The position numbers and the translations under genes were made by a program. Positions 23,801 to 34,210 of a stretch of DNA of 64,000 bases are shown here, in pieces (position 1 is the stretch's first letter; the number at the start of each line of letters is the position of its first letter). This DNA is from Lepidurus packardi. Lineage: Eukaryota; Arthropoda; Branchiopoda; Notostraca; Triopsidae. The stretch spans positions 6,320,790-6,384,789 of the forward strand of contig JAKZAN010000002.1 in assembly GCA_023053545.1 (NCBI GenBank), read 5' to 3'. The notes under the pieces were generated by a model that saw nothing but the letters and a program-made list of their open reading frames with translations, made no database searches and was not told the DNA's origin.

Positions 23801-26800
23801 GATTCAAAGGTTTGCCATATGGAAATACTTTGTATTTTGGTTTTTGCTTAAAAAAAATCCCTTATATCAAATGTAAGCTAATTTATTCCTGTTTATAAAG
23901 GACTGCCTGGTGATACTGGAGCTCGGGGCAGTTATGGATTCGATGGCGACCGTGGTCAGCCAGGAAGGGACGGATTTTCGGGACGAACTGGTGAAAAGGG
24001 ACTGAGAGGAGATGTTGGGTTGCCTGGTTTCCAAGGTAATACTTATTTTCTACTCAGCGCGTATATTCATCCAAAACTAGTCACTCAGTGTACAAGATTA
24101 AGAACTTATATCTAGAAATGGTGTAGATTACAGTTTATAAATTGAATACTCTCTTAGGAGAACGTGGTAGCCCTGGTTTTCAGGGAAGACAGGGAGCGTC
24201 TGGAATACGAGGACTTCGTGGTGACGATGGATACCAAGGTGCAGAAGGCCCTGTAGGCCGTGTGGGTCCAAAGGTAAGGATTCTTACAAATACTTATATT
24301 TTGCTTATAATGTCTTGAAAATAAAGGGTCTGTTGGGTGACGCTGGTGAAGAAGGGTTTAAAGGACTTCCTGGTGACGATGCGTTTAGTGGACCCAAAGG
24401 TGAACTCGGACAATCAGGTACATAGAAACATTCGGATTTATTGAACTACACTCACTAAACGTACACATCTATTTCTACACAAGGGTTCCCTGGATTGCCC
24501 GGTTATTCCGGACTCGACGGACTTCCCGGTTTTACGGGGGAGAGAGGCGAACCTGGATTGAATGTTCCAGGAAATGCCGGACAAAAGGGGCGTGTCGGTG
24601 AGGGTGGATATCCAGGCGTATCGGGCAGATCCGGATCTCAGGTAAAAATAAGCCTATTTTTGTAATTGTATGGCATTTAATGTTATAGTAAGAGAGGAAT
24701 TCATGTTTGGTCGTATTTTGATAGGGCGAAACCGGAATGATGGGACCACCAGGCTATGATGGACAGACCGGAGATGTTGGAGATGACGGGTTTGCAGGGT
24801 ACGCAGGCAGAAGAGGATTGCCTGGAAGCAAGGGAGTTCCTGGACAAACAGGCAGAGATGGTTTCCCGGGTCTTATCGGGGAACGAGGAGACAGTGGTGA
24901 TCCAGGACGCTCAGGCACGCCTGGTAAGTGTTACTCGTAGTCATTTATTGTATTTATTTTATTTCTTAAAAACGTTATTTATGGAAAGAAAGGAATTATA
25001 AAGTAGTCAAGCTACGAAGCAACTGAAAAAATTGAGTAACTTGCTAATTCCTTTCATACAGGTCTACCAGGTGATGTTCGAGTCGGACCTGCCGGGGATA
25101 ACGGGCGTCAAGGAGACATTGGTGACGCTGGTGAACCTGGTTTACCAGGGTTTAACGCCATCCAAGGCCTACCCGGTGACGTGGGTAGCCGTGGACTACC
25201 TGGTCCAGCAGGACTTAAAGGCATGACTGGAGACGAGGGGACGTTTGGCGCTCCTGGCATGAAAGTAAATCATAATACATTGAATGCGATGAATAATCTT
25301 TCAATTTAAAAACTCTAATTAGGGTTTCAGAGGAGAAGAGGGGATACCAGGATATGGCCTTTCAGGGAGAGTGGGAATAAAGGGACTTGTTGGGGACATG
25401 GGAAGAACTGGATTACCAGGTAATTACATAAACGTATTAGCTGATTAAAGGAACTAATTGCATAATAAATTATCATTGTGGTCAGCGCAAAATTGCACAT
25501 CTTTTAGTCTATTTTTTAAAAAATATTCTCGTTAGGTCCTCCTGGAAGACTTGCGCAAAAGGGAGAACCTGGAATATCCGGTCAAAATGGACCACCTGGG
25601 GCACAAGGCAGAAATGGACACAAGGGTGCCCCAGGCGACTATGGTTTCGATGGGCCAATTGGACAAAGGGGTATTCCTGGGGGTTCTATTAAGGGACCGA
25701 AAGGAGAAAATGGAAGCCCAGGTACTACTTCAGTATAATTCTTTGTCGTCAAATGTAGAAAGAATAAACATGTAACTAATTAACTTTTTCTCACTTAGGC
25801 CTAATGGGACCACCAGGTAACCTAGGAAGACCAGGACTGGATGGAATCCATGGTACACCCGGAGTACAGGGCGAAAAGGGAGAAGGTGGAGACGTTGGCG
25901 AACAAGGGTAAGAAAAAATAAATACATATTTTACTAAGAAATCTTTTACTCCCTTTACCCTTCCATATTCGATCTTTTCCGATAAAAAACGCTTGGCTTA
26001 AGGCTCCCGTGTACCTGAGCTTATTGAGGGACATGGTCACAGATGGCACTGATGTTTGTTATTGTTTTCACAAAGCCTTGCGTAAGAAAGTAAAAAAGAA
26101 ATCGATAGCTAATTGCCGGCAAAGTTTCTACGCTTGTTTTGCTTCTGAAAAGTACATTTGCCAACACAGTTTGCTATAGCAGCATAGTGTTCTGAAATCA
26201 AGTCGTTTAACTTTCGAAACTAGACTTCTCGAAAATAACTCGTATGATTTAAAAACAATGTAAAACAAAAGTTTTATTTTTTTGAACAGCTAGTGTACAA
26301 TCAAAGGACACACTTTTAGGCAACGAATTTCTCATTGTTACATATTCATTGGCATATTGCTAATTTATTACTCATTATACAAAAATTCCTTTGGTTGCAC
26401 ACTACTGTTAGCAAGCTCAAGAGTACTGTCAAATAATTTTTTCATTAAATTTACTGGTTTTCTCCAAAATTCTCCATGCTAACCGCCTATACCGAGTTAA
26501 GGTATACGGGGACTTAAACCGAGCCAAAATTCTTCTTACATTCGTTCTTTTGGCGTGTAATAGAAAAACACACATTCTTTTATTTTCGTGTGTTATTCCC
26601 TTAATATAGTGCTAAAGGCCAGTCTGGATTGGATGGTCCTACAGGATTCCCTGGACTTTCGGGACCCAAAGGCTATAGAGGCGACAATGGATTGGATGGA
26701 TTGCCCGGCATAGTTGGTTCGAAGGGGCTCAGGGGCGACCTTGGGGTACCTGGGCCCCCTGGTTATGACGGTTTTAATGGCACAAAGGTAAAATGGAAAC

Positions 26801-28401
26801 TTTTAGTGAGCGGGTATGTTTGACATTGTAACTTTTAAGGGTATCACGGGAGACAATGGATTACCTGGGGATAATCCAGAGAAGGGTGAAAGAGGAGATG
26901 CTGGGTATACTGGTACTACTGGGTTAATGGGACCTCCTGGAACATCAGGATATAATGGATTAAAGGGCATTACAGGTGACGTTGTCAAACTCCTCTTACT
27001 AGCCCCTAAGTTTTTTTTATGATTTGATTTCTAGGTGATAGAGGAGAACCAGGCTATGCTGGAAGTGATGGTACCAACGGACAAAAGGGTTTACGAGGAA
27101 ATCCTGGAAATTCTGGACAAGTTGGCTTTCCCGGACCAAGAGGACCCGCAGGTCCTGCTGGTGACAATGCTCCGCCCCCAGCTCCAGTTCCCAGCAAAGC
27201 TTTCTTCTTTACACGTCATTCGCAGTCAACTTTCGTCCCTAACTGCCCACAGGGTACCTCGGTACTCTGGGACGGCTATTCGCTCTTGCATTTCACGGGT
27301 AACGCCAAGGCTCATGCTCAGGATTTAGGTAACGTTAATCATGAATTGGGCAAGCACCTCAAGAGATTAAATATGATTTTTTTTTGCTGTGCTCAATATA
27401 GGAACGCCTGGCAGTTGCCTAAGGAAATTCAGCACCATGCCCTTCTTGTTCTGCAATATCAACGATGTTTGCGATTATGCCAGTCGCAACGACTACAGTT
27501 ACTGGCTTTCCACAACAGAAAACATGACCATGTCCATGGCACCCATCGGAGGACCTCACCTTACTAGATATATCTCCAGGTATATTATTAAGCCACAGGA
27601 ATTTTGAGATCATTTTTTAGTCACTAGTACTAATAATAGTTATTTATTATTATTATTGAAGTTGTTAAAAATTGATTAAGTAACTGCTAAACAATACAAT
27701 ACGATTCTAATAATCGATATTAATTACTCTCAATAGGTGTTCTGTGTGTGAGACATCAACTCATGTGATTGCAGTTCATTCGCAATCCAATAATATTCCG
27801 CAGTGTCCTAACGGCTGGTACGAGTTATGGATTGGTTACAGTTTCTTGATGGTAAAATAACGCAACAGATCAGGCATCCGAAAACAAAATGTAAATATTT
27901 TTTATTTTATAGCACACAGACTCTGGAGCTGAAGGTGGTGGTCAATCGTTAGTTTCACCTGGATCATGCTTGGAAGATTTCCGACCCAGTCCCTTTATTG
28001 AATGCCAGGGACATGGCCGTTGCAATTATTATTCCACTGCGCAGTCGTACTGGCTCGCCACTATCAATGAGAATCAACAATTCAGCAAACCGCGCTCTGA
28101 AACGTTGAAAGCGGGCGATTTGGTCAACCGTATCAGTCGGTGCACAGTCTGTCGGCGTAGTCGCGACAACGAACCCGTCTACACCACCACGGCCAGCACC
28201 CCTACTACTACTACCAGACGAACAACACCAATTATTAGAACCACCCCTACTATTACTACCAGACGAACTACACCAACTACTACCAGGTGGACTACTACTA
28301 ACCCTACTAACGCCGATGGTGACTATGAGGATCCAGACTTACCACCAGGCGAAACCCAAGAATATTACGATATAGAAATGCCAACTGGCAATGGGAGGTA
28401 A
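17815..28401 (+). CDS. Collagen type IV alpha chain with extra C-terminal tail
   Basis: Thirty-three exons sum to 5457 nt (1818 residues): 17815-17913, 18509-18703, 18767-18811, 18913-19134, 19282-19344, 19426-19656, 19815-19976, 20040-20169, 21258-21407, 21458-21634, 21714-21878, 21937-22098, 22163-22347, 22405-22535, 22597-22712, 22934-23127, 23375-23578, 23668-23809, 23901-24035, 24158-24273, 24327-24417, 24484-24641, 24725-24923, 25062-25264, 25323-25419, 25536-25721, 25799-25907, 26610-26787, 26840-26975, 27035-27328, 27402-27579, 27737-27851, 27913-28401. Order: signal peptide, 7S-type Cys cluster ([14 protein letters not shown]), long interrupted Gly-X-Y region, NC1 from about residue 1510. 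NC1 has both C4 repeats ([31 protein letters not shown]), the MTMSM methionine and the TLKAG lysine of the sulfilimine cross-link. After the last NC1 Cys follow 82 further residues. Basement-membrane scaffold; alpha-1 or alpha-2 type not resolved. Confidence 0.95.
20203..20737 (+). mobile_element. TTAA-bounded MITE-like repeat, copy 1, in collagen intron 8
   Basis: About 535 bp with terminal inverted repeats: left TTGAGGCTTCCGTATACC..., right the inverse, ending GGTATACGGGAGCCTTAA. It is the reverse complement of copy 2 at 25998-26517, at roughly 75-80% identity by eye over most of its length. The host intron is about 1.1 kb, whereas most introns of this gene are under 100 bp. There is no reading frame for a transposase. 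A TTAA at the ends recalls piggyBac targets, but the terminal bases are not the usual CCC. Confidence 0.75.
25998..26517 (-). mobile_element. TTAA-bounded MITE-like repeat, copy 2, in collagen intron 27
   Basis: About 520 bp, inverted relative to copy 1. The left end is TTAAGGCTCCCGTGTACC and the right end ...GGTATACGGGGACTTAA. Shared internal blocks include AATGAGTAATAAATTAGCAA and ACAGTACTCTT (read on the minus strand). Its intron (25908-26609) is the second longest interior intron of the gene. Confidence 0.75.
28153..28398 (+). other. Collagen IV C-terminal extension (Thr/Pro/Arg-rich then acidic, Tyr-rich)
   Basis: The last NC1 cysteine codon is 28150-28152. Known NC1 domains end within a few residues of it. 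Here 82 residues follow in the same exon: a mucin-like stretch of TTTTRRTTP-type repeats, then an acidic Tyr-containing end ([19 protein letters not shown]). The Thr-rich part could be O-glycosylated, and the acidic tyrosines resemble sulfation sites; both are inference. The frame stays open to TAA with no splice signal that would remove the tail. Confidence 0.85.
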
Positions 28402-28952
28402 AGAGGTAATAACAGGGGAGGTAGAGATTTTTTTATGAAGATGCAACTTCCTAAATTTTTAAAGCTTTATACTGGTCAAGTGATGTTGTTTTAAGGTGCC
28501 TTTTTAGTCAAAAAACTGCGTTTTTTTAAATTGCAGAGCCCAATGAAAAGAATCTACTTAATTGGCAACGGTGGTTCACGTTATTGAAAGAAGTGTTTTT
28601 CTACTGTGGTTTTTTTCCCCGCCTTCCCCAAACTAAGAAATGTGCCAACGCCTGATCCCAGTGCTTTTTCATCGTAGTTGTACGCTTTAGCAGAAAAAAG
28701 TTTTTTTTTTTTAAAAAAAGCTCCAAAGGCAAATTCATCTATTCTTGCTACTAACAGAAAAAGAAAACAAGCTCGAAGCTTGCTTTCTTTTTCTTTTACT
28801 GTATTGCGTGACTGTCATGTGTTCATATCTGATTCACTGCCATGGAATTGTTCTTCTCAGATAAACGCTGGTATCCTTGTAAGGGTACACCAATGCCAAT
28901 ACAATCACTTTCTGCTTAGTACATAAGAAGCAATAAATCAGGACTCTTGCTG
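28402..28952. other. Collagen 3' flank
   Basis: T-rich sequence following the collagen stop, with an AATAAA at about 28931 as a possible polyadenylation signal. Nothing else was recognised. Confidence 0.5.
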
Positions 28953-29367
28953 ACTAATGAGCGTAGTTATGGGCTAGGACCAGCGCTTCATCCAGGGAAG
29001 TGTCCATTGAAGCGAGGAATTGCTTCAAGCTGTCTCTCTATCTAAAACGAGGTCTTCCACAAGGGTGCTTCCAACCCTGGGTCAGAGGATCGAAGTTAAA
29101 AACAATCTTCGCTGGGGTATCAGCCAGCACTCTGACTAGGTGTCCAAACCAGCGCAAAGTACGAATAGCAAGCTGTTGAGAATTGGGAAGTTGATTAAAA
29201 AGGGACAGCAAAAGGGCATTCGGCATGAAGTGGTACCATTTAACCTCTACAATTCTTCTAACAAATTTGGTCTGGACGACATCTAATGCTTGGTAGGACG
29301 GATGTGGACGCAGGCCAGAATTACTAGCAAATTTAGTTTCCAGTGATGTAAGGGATTTCCTTGACAT
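28953..29367 (-). pseudogene. Non-LTR retrotransposon fragment (C-terminal end of reverse-transcriptase ORF)
   Basis: The minus-strand frame contains IRTLRWFGHLVRVLADTP, then GWKHPCGRPRFR, then a stop (TAG where a Trp codon would be expected), then RDSLKQFLASMDTSLDEA to a second stop. The pattern LRWFGHLVR...GRPR.RW followed by a Leu-rich helix is typical of the end of LINE ORF2 proteins. No reverse-transcriptase core is present, so this is a 5'-truncated dead copy. The clade is not determined. Confidence 0.75.
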
Positions 29368-29422
29368 TTATGTATATTACCTTAAATATAATTTCAATAT
29401 TAAGATAAACAAATGTAGATAT

Positions 29423-29905
29423 TGTCACGCCACTAACTCGCACACGGTATTATTTTGCAAGGCGTGTATTTCAGGGATTCCTCGATTATAGCGAGTGATC
29501 TACAAATGGGGGTTACATAGCGTGCACGACACTAGCACAATCTCGAGCCTAACTCTTTCCTGGGACCCTTACTTCCCAACCCCCTTCCTTAGACTCTCCT
29601 CTTAGACTCTCTTCTTCCCCTTTATAACCTAACAATTATTACCCTTTTCTGGGGTTGAGAACATCTGGAAGAACTCACCCCAGACCTTAATTACTTTCAA
29701 AACGGTGTGGAAGGGCTGATGAGCTTCCCCCCTCCACCGTTATATAAACCAGAACACATACAGTTACATAAACCAGAAGGTTCACCCAATTCTGGAATCC
29801 TATACTACCCCAATAAAACGGTCAAGCCAACTAGACCGAGCTAACACTGCTGGCAAGGCCTATTGCCTTGACAGCTTTATCGCGCATGCAAATCCTAGCG
29901 CGACA
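29423..29905 (-). repeat. 3' LTR of the Ty3/gypsy element
   Basis: 483 bp, bounded by TGTC and GACA. No mismatch to the copy at 35536-36018 was found on reading both. On the minus strand it carries a TTATATAA box, a candidate internal promoter. Confidence 0.95.
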
Positions 29906-30158
29906 TTACCCCCGGCACATTTTCGAACGTCCCCGTTCGAATTACAAAAATTCAGGAATACACTTCTAGGCGGGTAAATGCCGGCCACGTCTCATGCACA
30001 TAGTCATACATCAATCAGCATGCTAAACGAACATGAACAAGGGTAAGGTTGGCCAATTACTTTTGGGTGTTGATCGGTTATACATGCTTTGCACAAGTGA
30101 ATCGGTTGCGATTTTATTTCTTCCTAGGTAAATCACTAGCTCAACACTTTATGTTAGG

Positions 30159-33100
30159 TTACCTCGTCGAGCAGATCCACTCTTCGCCAAAGCCATAAAA
30201 TTGATTCTTCTTTCTTAACCGGCCAGACCTCCTTAGCCCTTGTAATTCCTCTTGTTGACCTCGATGGTCTTCTGTCTCACAAACGAAGGTTTCCACATCT
30301 GGAAACGGTTTGTCCGGTGGTTCTTTATCTTCATCAACTACATCTTCAGCCCCATTTTGCATGAGGTTCTGCTCGTGTGTGGATTGAAAGTTAACAATTT
30401 CTGAGCCATCGGCTTCGAGATTGTCATTTGCCAATGGTGGCATCATCTCTGATTCGTGAACATCATAAATTCTTTCAACGTAGGGTTTAAGCCTAGAGAC
30501 ATGCACTATATCCGATTTCCTTCTTTTCACTCCTTGAACTTCATAATCGACTGGGGAAGTCCTGCGTATTATTTTGTACGGCCCAAAATAACGATGTAGA
30601 AGTTTCTCAGAGCGTCCCACTTTTCTAACCGGAGTATATACCCAAACCAGGGAACCTGCGTCGAAAACCCTGTACTCTCGGGTTTCGTCGTACTGTTCCT
30701 TCTGTTTAGCCTGAACCTTTTCTAGCCTTTCTTTCACAATTTTATAGGTCATTTTGAGTCTATTTGCAACTTCAGAAGCGGGACCTAATGCCTCGGAATC
30801 TCCGATCGTGGCGTCTGGCAGCGAACCGAGAGCTACATCAATTGGGAGCTTTGGTTCTCGTCCGTATAGCAGAAAGAACGGGGAATATCCTGTTGACTCC
30901 TGTCTAGAGGTGTTGTACGCGAAAGTTACGGCATCTAAGCTGACATCCCAGTCTCTATGATTACTACTGACGTACATGGAGAGCATATCCGAGAGTGTGT
31001 GGTTTAATCTCTCAGTCAGACCGTTACACTGCGGATGGTACGCCGTTGTCGTGGTATGGTTAGTCTGCAATGCTTTTACCAACTCCCTTGTGAATTCAGC
31101 GGTGAAGCAGGTGCCTCTGTCGCTTAAGAGTGTTTCTGGGGCACCGTGGCGCAGCACCAGTTGCTTAACGAAAAACTTTGACACCTCGTCTGCTGAAGCG
31201 GAGGGGACAGCTCTGGTCTCTGCCCATTTCGTCAAATAATCAACCGCTACAATAATGTGTTTATTCCCATTTGCGGTTTCAGGAAACGCGCCAAGCAAGT
31301 CAATCCCTACTTTCTCAAATGGCCGGTCAACTTTTATTGATACCATGAGACCTTTCTTCTTGGACGACTCGCCCTTTTTCGTTTGGCAGTCCTCGCACGA
31401 AACTACATGATTTGATACATCGCGTACCATCTTAGGCCAGAAGTATCTTTTAGAAACTTTGTCCCATGTACGCTTTAGGCCGAGGTGCCCAGCCGTTACA
31501 TCATCATGACATGCGTATAATACGTCATGCTTTAGGGTTGACGGAATGCAAAGTCGAAAACGCTTTTGTCCATTCTTAACTGATGCTCTGAAAAGTTTAC
31601 TGTCTTGTAAGGTGAATTGACTAGCCTTCCGTCGATCCACTGCATTTGAGTTCAAATTCTCCAGGATTTCGATAATTTTTGACCACCGGGGATCCTTTCG
31701 CTGTTCTCTCTCTATGTCTTTTATTGGAATACTAGCCAAACCAACAGCGAAAACTACAGGACCGTGATCATCCTCACCCTCTGGTGCAGGAGGGTCAACG
31801 GGATTGCGGGATAAGGGATCTGCGTCGTTATGCACCCTTCCGCTCCTGTGAAATATCTGGAACTCGTATTCCATGAGGGACAAAGCCCACCTAGCTAGCC
31901 GACCCGAGGGCTCCTTTTTAGTCATTAACCAACAAAGTGCATGATGGTCAGTAACGACTTTAAAAGCTTTACCCCATACGAAAGGCCTGAATTTTCTAAC
32001 AGCCCAAACAAGAGCAAGGCATTCCTTCTCTGTCGTCGAATAATTCCGTTCGCTTTTATTCATAAGCCTACTGGAATATGCGATGACTCGCTCGATTCCG
32101 TCCTGCTTTTGTACTAGTACGGCTCCAATGCCAAAGTCACAGGCGTCTGGGTGTATTTCAAACTCCCCTTCTAAGACAGGGTGAGCTAGAATGGGCGACG
32201 ACACAAGAGCTTGTTTCAAGTCTTCGAAGGCCATTTGTTGGTCAATACCCCATACAAATGGGACACCATTCTTAGTAAGTCGAGAAAGAGGCTCTGCCCT
32301 TGGTGAAAAATCTTTGACAAACTTGCGATAATACGAGCAGAGACTGGAAAAGCTACGGACATCTGTCAGGTTTCGGGGTACTGGGAAGTCCTGTACAGCC
32401 TTAACCTTTTGTTCGTCTGGTCGAATCCCGTCCGAATCTACCACATGCCCGAGGACGCTTACCGTCTTACAGCCGAAATGGCATTTACTCGGCTTTAATT
32501 TCAAACCGGCCCCTTTTAGGCACCACAGGATCGATGTTATGTCTACTAAATGTTCCTCAAAAGTTTTTGAAAATATTACCACATCGTCCAAGTAAACCAA
32601 GCAAACGTGCCACTTGAAGCCTGCTAGGATGACATCCATCATCCTTTGAAACGTAGCAGGGGCATTGCACAACCCGAAGGGCATTTTCGTGAATTGATAA
32701 AGACCGTCCGGCGTTATAAAGGCCGTCTTTTCTCTGTCAGTTTCTCTAACTGAAACCTGCCAATAACCGGACATGAGATCTAATGCTGAAAAGTACTTCG
32801 CCCCTTGCAAGGACTCCAATGCGTCGTCAGTCCTTGGAAGTGGGTACACATCCCTTACCGTGACAGAGTTAAGTTTCCGGTAGTCGACGCAGAAACGCCA
32901 AGTACCATCTTTCTTCCTCACGAGAACTACAGGTGAAGCCCATGGGCTGCTAGCAGGCTCTACCACTCCCGTTTCTATCATTTCTTCGACCTGCCCTCTA
33001 ATAATCTCCTTCTCCCGGTATGCGCTCCGGTACGGGACTTGTGCAATGGGCTTTGCGTTTCCCGTATCTATTTCATGCTCGACAGCATTACAGAGCCCGA

Positions 33101-34124
33101 GATCAAAAGAGCCAGCGGCGAAACACCCCCTATGCTCCCCTAGAACCTCCAAAAGAGCCCCCCGCTCATCCTGATCCAGCAGATCTGATACACAACCCGC
33201 CAGATCCACGTCACTGACCGCACTCTCTCCCTCTGAATCCTCCCTAGACACATGGTCTACGGCACTTCCCAAAACTGTGCCCCCTCCGACCCATTGGGCC
33301 TCGCTACTAAAATTAGTAAGCATTACGACTCCCTTCCCATCCAGGAAGTTAGTCAGACTTCGGCCAATACTGACCCCTTTTTCAATGAGCAACCGTTGCT
33401 CAGCCTCTACTAGCAGTGTCTCCGGGCTCACATTTGCTACTAACTGCTCATCTGACTTCTGCCTCCCTCTCTCTTCTTTCCGTAAAACTACGAGAACGGG
33501 TAACACAGAACGTGCAGGAACCGATCGAGATTCTTCAATCTCTACCTTAACAACACCTCCGAGAACCGAGTCTCTGTCCGTCTCAATTTCCAACGACATT
33601 GAGCTACACAGGCTTTCTTCAACAGCAATCTTCTCCTCGTCTACAGCCTCGCTATTATCCCTATCCCTAATCTCCTGCTCACCTTTATTTTTAATCGCGC
33701 ATGATTCGCTTACCTGCATCAGCATTACTCTCGAGGTACCGGCAATATTTTCAGAAGGTGTCACTCCGACAAGCCGGCTCGATACCTGCTTTTCAACGTC
33801 TCCGTGACCTACCAACCTGAAGCCTTCTTTGCCGTACCGCAAAGTTATCTCACCCAGCTGACGAAGTAAATCATTTCCCACAATTAGCTCAGCTAAACCA
33901 TTGTTAAAGACTACAGCTTTTGTCTTAATCTCTTTTCCCGCAAGACAAACAGTAAGCCAAACCCCTCCCCGGATATCTGCAAAGTCTCCGTTAGCAACCA
34001 TAATCTCTGGTCCTTCCCAAGGCTCAACTTGGGCCTTATTCCGAAGTACCCAATCTTCCGAGACCACACTAACCCCCGCTCCGGTGTCTATTATGGCTAC
34101 TGCTTCTTGGTTATTACAAAACAC
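30159..34124 (-). CDS. Pol polyprotein of Ty3/gypsy element
   Basis: About 1321 residues from a GTG codon, but the frame is open upstream to about 34256 and overlaps the last 46 bases of gag, so translation by -1 frameshifting is more likely than a separate start. Domains in order: aspartic protease (DTGAG, residues about 13-17); reverse transcriptase (WRFCVDYRKLNSVT, YLDDVV at about 510); RNase H (DACDFGIGAVL at about 660, where most relatives have DASD; TDHHAL); integrase with HHCC finger (about 870-910), DD35E core (GIDLLGAF, DRGTCF, GLTERL at about 938-1040) and a GPY/F-type module (YFGPYKI). All catalytic motifs are present and no stop interrupts, so the element may still be active. Confidence 0.93.
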   Translation of the reverse strand: MFCNNQEAVAIIDTGAGVSVVSEDWVLRNKAQVEPWEGPEIMVANGDFADIRGGVWLTVCLAGKEIKTKAVVFNNGLAELIVGNDLLRQLGEITLRYGKEGFRLVGHGDVEKQVSSRLVGVTPSENIAGTSRVMLMQVSESCAIKNKGEQEIRDRDNSEAVDEEKIAVEESLCSSMSLEIETDRDSVLGGVVKVEIEESRSVPARSVLPVLVVLRKEERGRQKSDEQLVANVSPETLLVEAEQRLLIEKGVSIGRSLTNFLDGKGVVMLTNFSSEAQWVGGGTVLGSAVDHVSREDSEGESAVSDVDLAGCVSDLLDQDERGALLEVLGEHRGCFAAGSFDLGLCNAVEHEIDTGNAKPIAQVPYRSAYREKEIIRGQVEEMIETGVVEPASSPWASPVVLVRKKDGTWRFCVDYRKLNSVTVRDVYPLPRTDDALESLQGAKYFSALDLMSGYWQVSVRETDREKTAFITPDGLYQFTKMPFGLCNAPATFQRMMDVILAGFKWHVCLVYLDDVVIFSKTFEEHLVDITSILWCLKGAGLKLKPSKCHFGCKTVSVLGHVVDSDGIRPDEQKVKAVQDFPVPRNLTDVRSFSSLCSYYRKFVKDFSPRAEPLSRLTKNGVPFVWGIDQQMAFEDLKQALVSSPILAHPVLEGEFEIHPDACDFGIGAVLVQKQDGIERVIAYSSRLMNKSERNYSTTEKECLALVWAVRKFRPFVWGKAFKVVTDHHALCWLMTKKEPSGRLARWALSLMEYEFQIFHRSGRVHNDADPLSRNPVDPPAPEGEDDHGPVVFAVGLASIPIKDIEREQRKDPRWSKIIEILENLNSNAVDRRKASQFTLQDSKLFRASVKNGQKRFRLCIPSTLKHDVLYACHDDVTAGHLGLKRTWDKVSKRYFWPKMVRDVSNHVVSCEDCQTKKGESSKKKGLMVSIKVDRPFEKVGIDLLGAFPETANGNKHIIVAVDYLTKWAETRAVPSASADEVSKFFVKQLVLRHGAPETLLSDRGTCFTAEFTRELVKALQTNHTTTTAYHPQCNGLTERLNHTLSDMLSMYVSSNHRDWDVSLDAVTFAYNTSRQESTGYSPFFLLYGREPKLPIDVALGSLPDATIGDSEALGPASEVANRLKMTYKIVKERLEKVQAKQKEQYDETREYRVFDAGSLVWVYTPVRKVGRSEKLLHRYFGPYKIIRRTSPVDYEVQGVKRRKSDIVHVSRLKPYVERIYDVHESEMMPPLANDNLEADGSEIVNFQSTHEQNLMQNGAEDVVDEDKEPPDKPFPDVETFVCETEDHRGQQEELQGLRRSGRLRKKNQFYGFGEEWICSTR

Positions 34125-34210
34125 TTTTTCTTTAACAAGGCTTGGGCAGGAATTGCAAAGGATGGGGATCTGTACTATTCTGGCGACCCCTCCCCTATGA
34201 GCCGCCAGTC

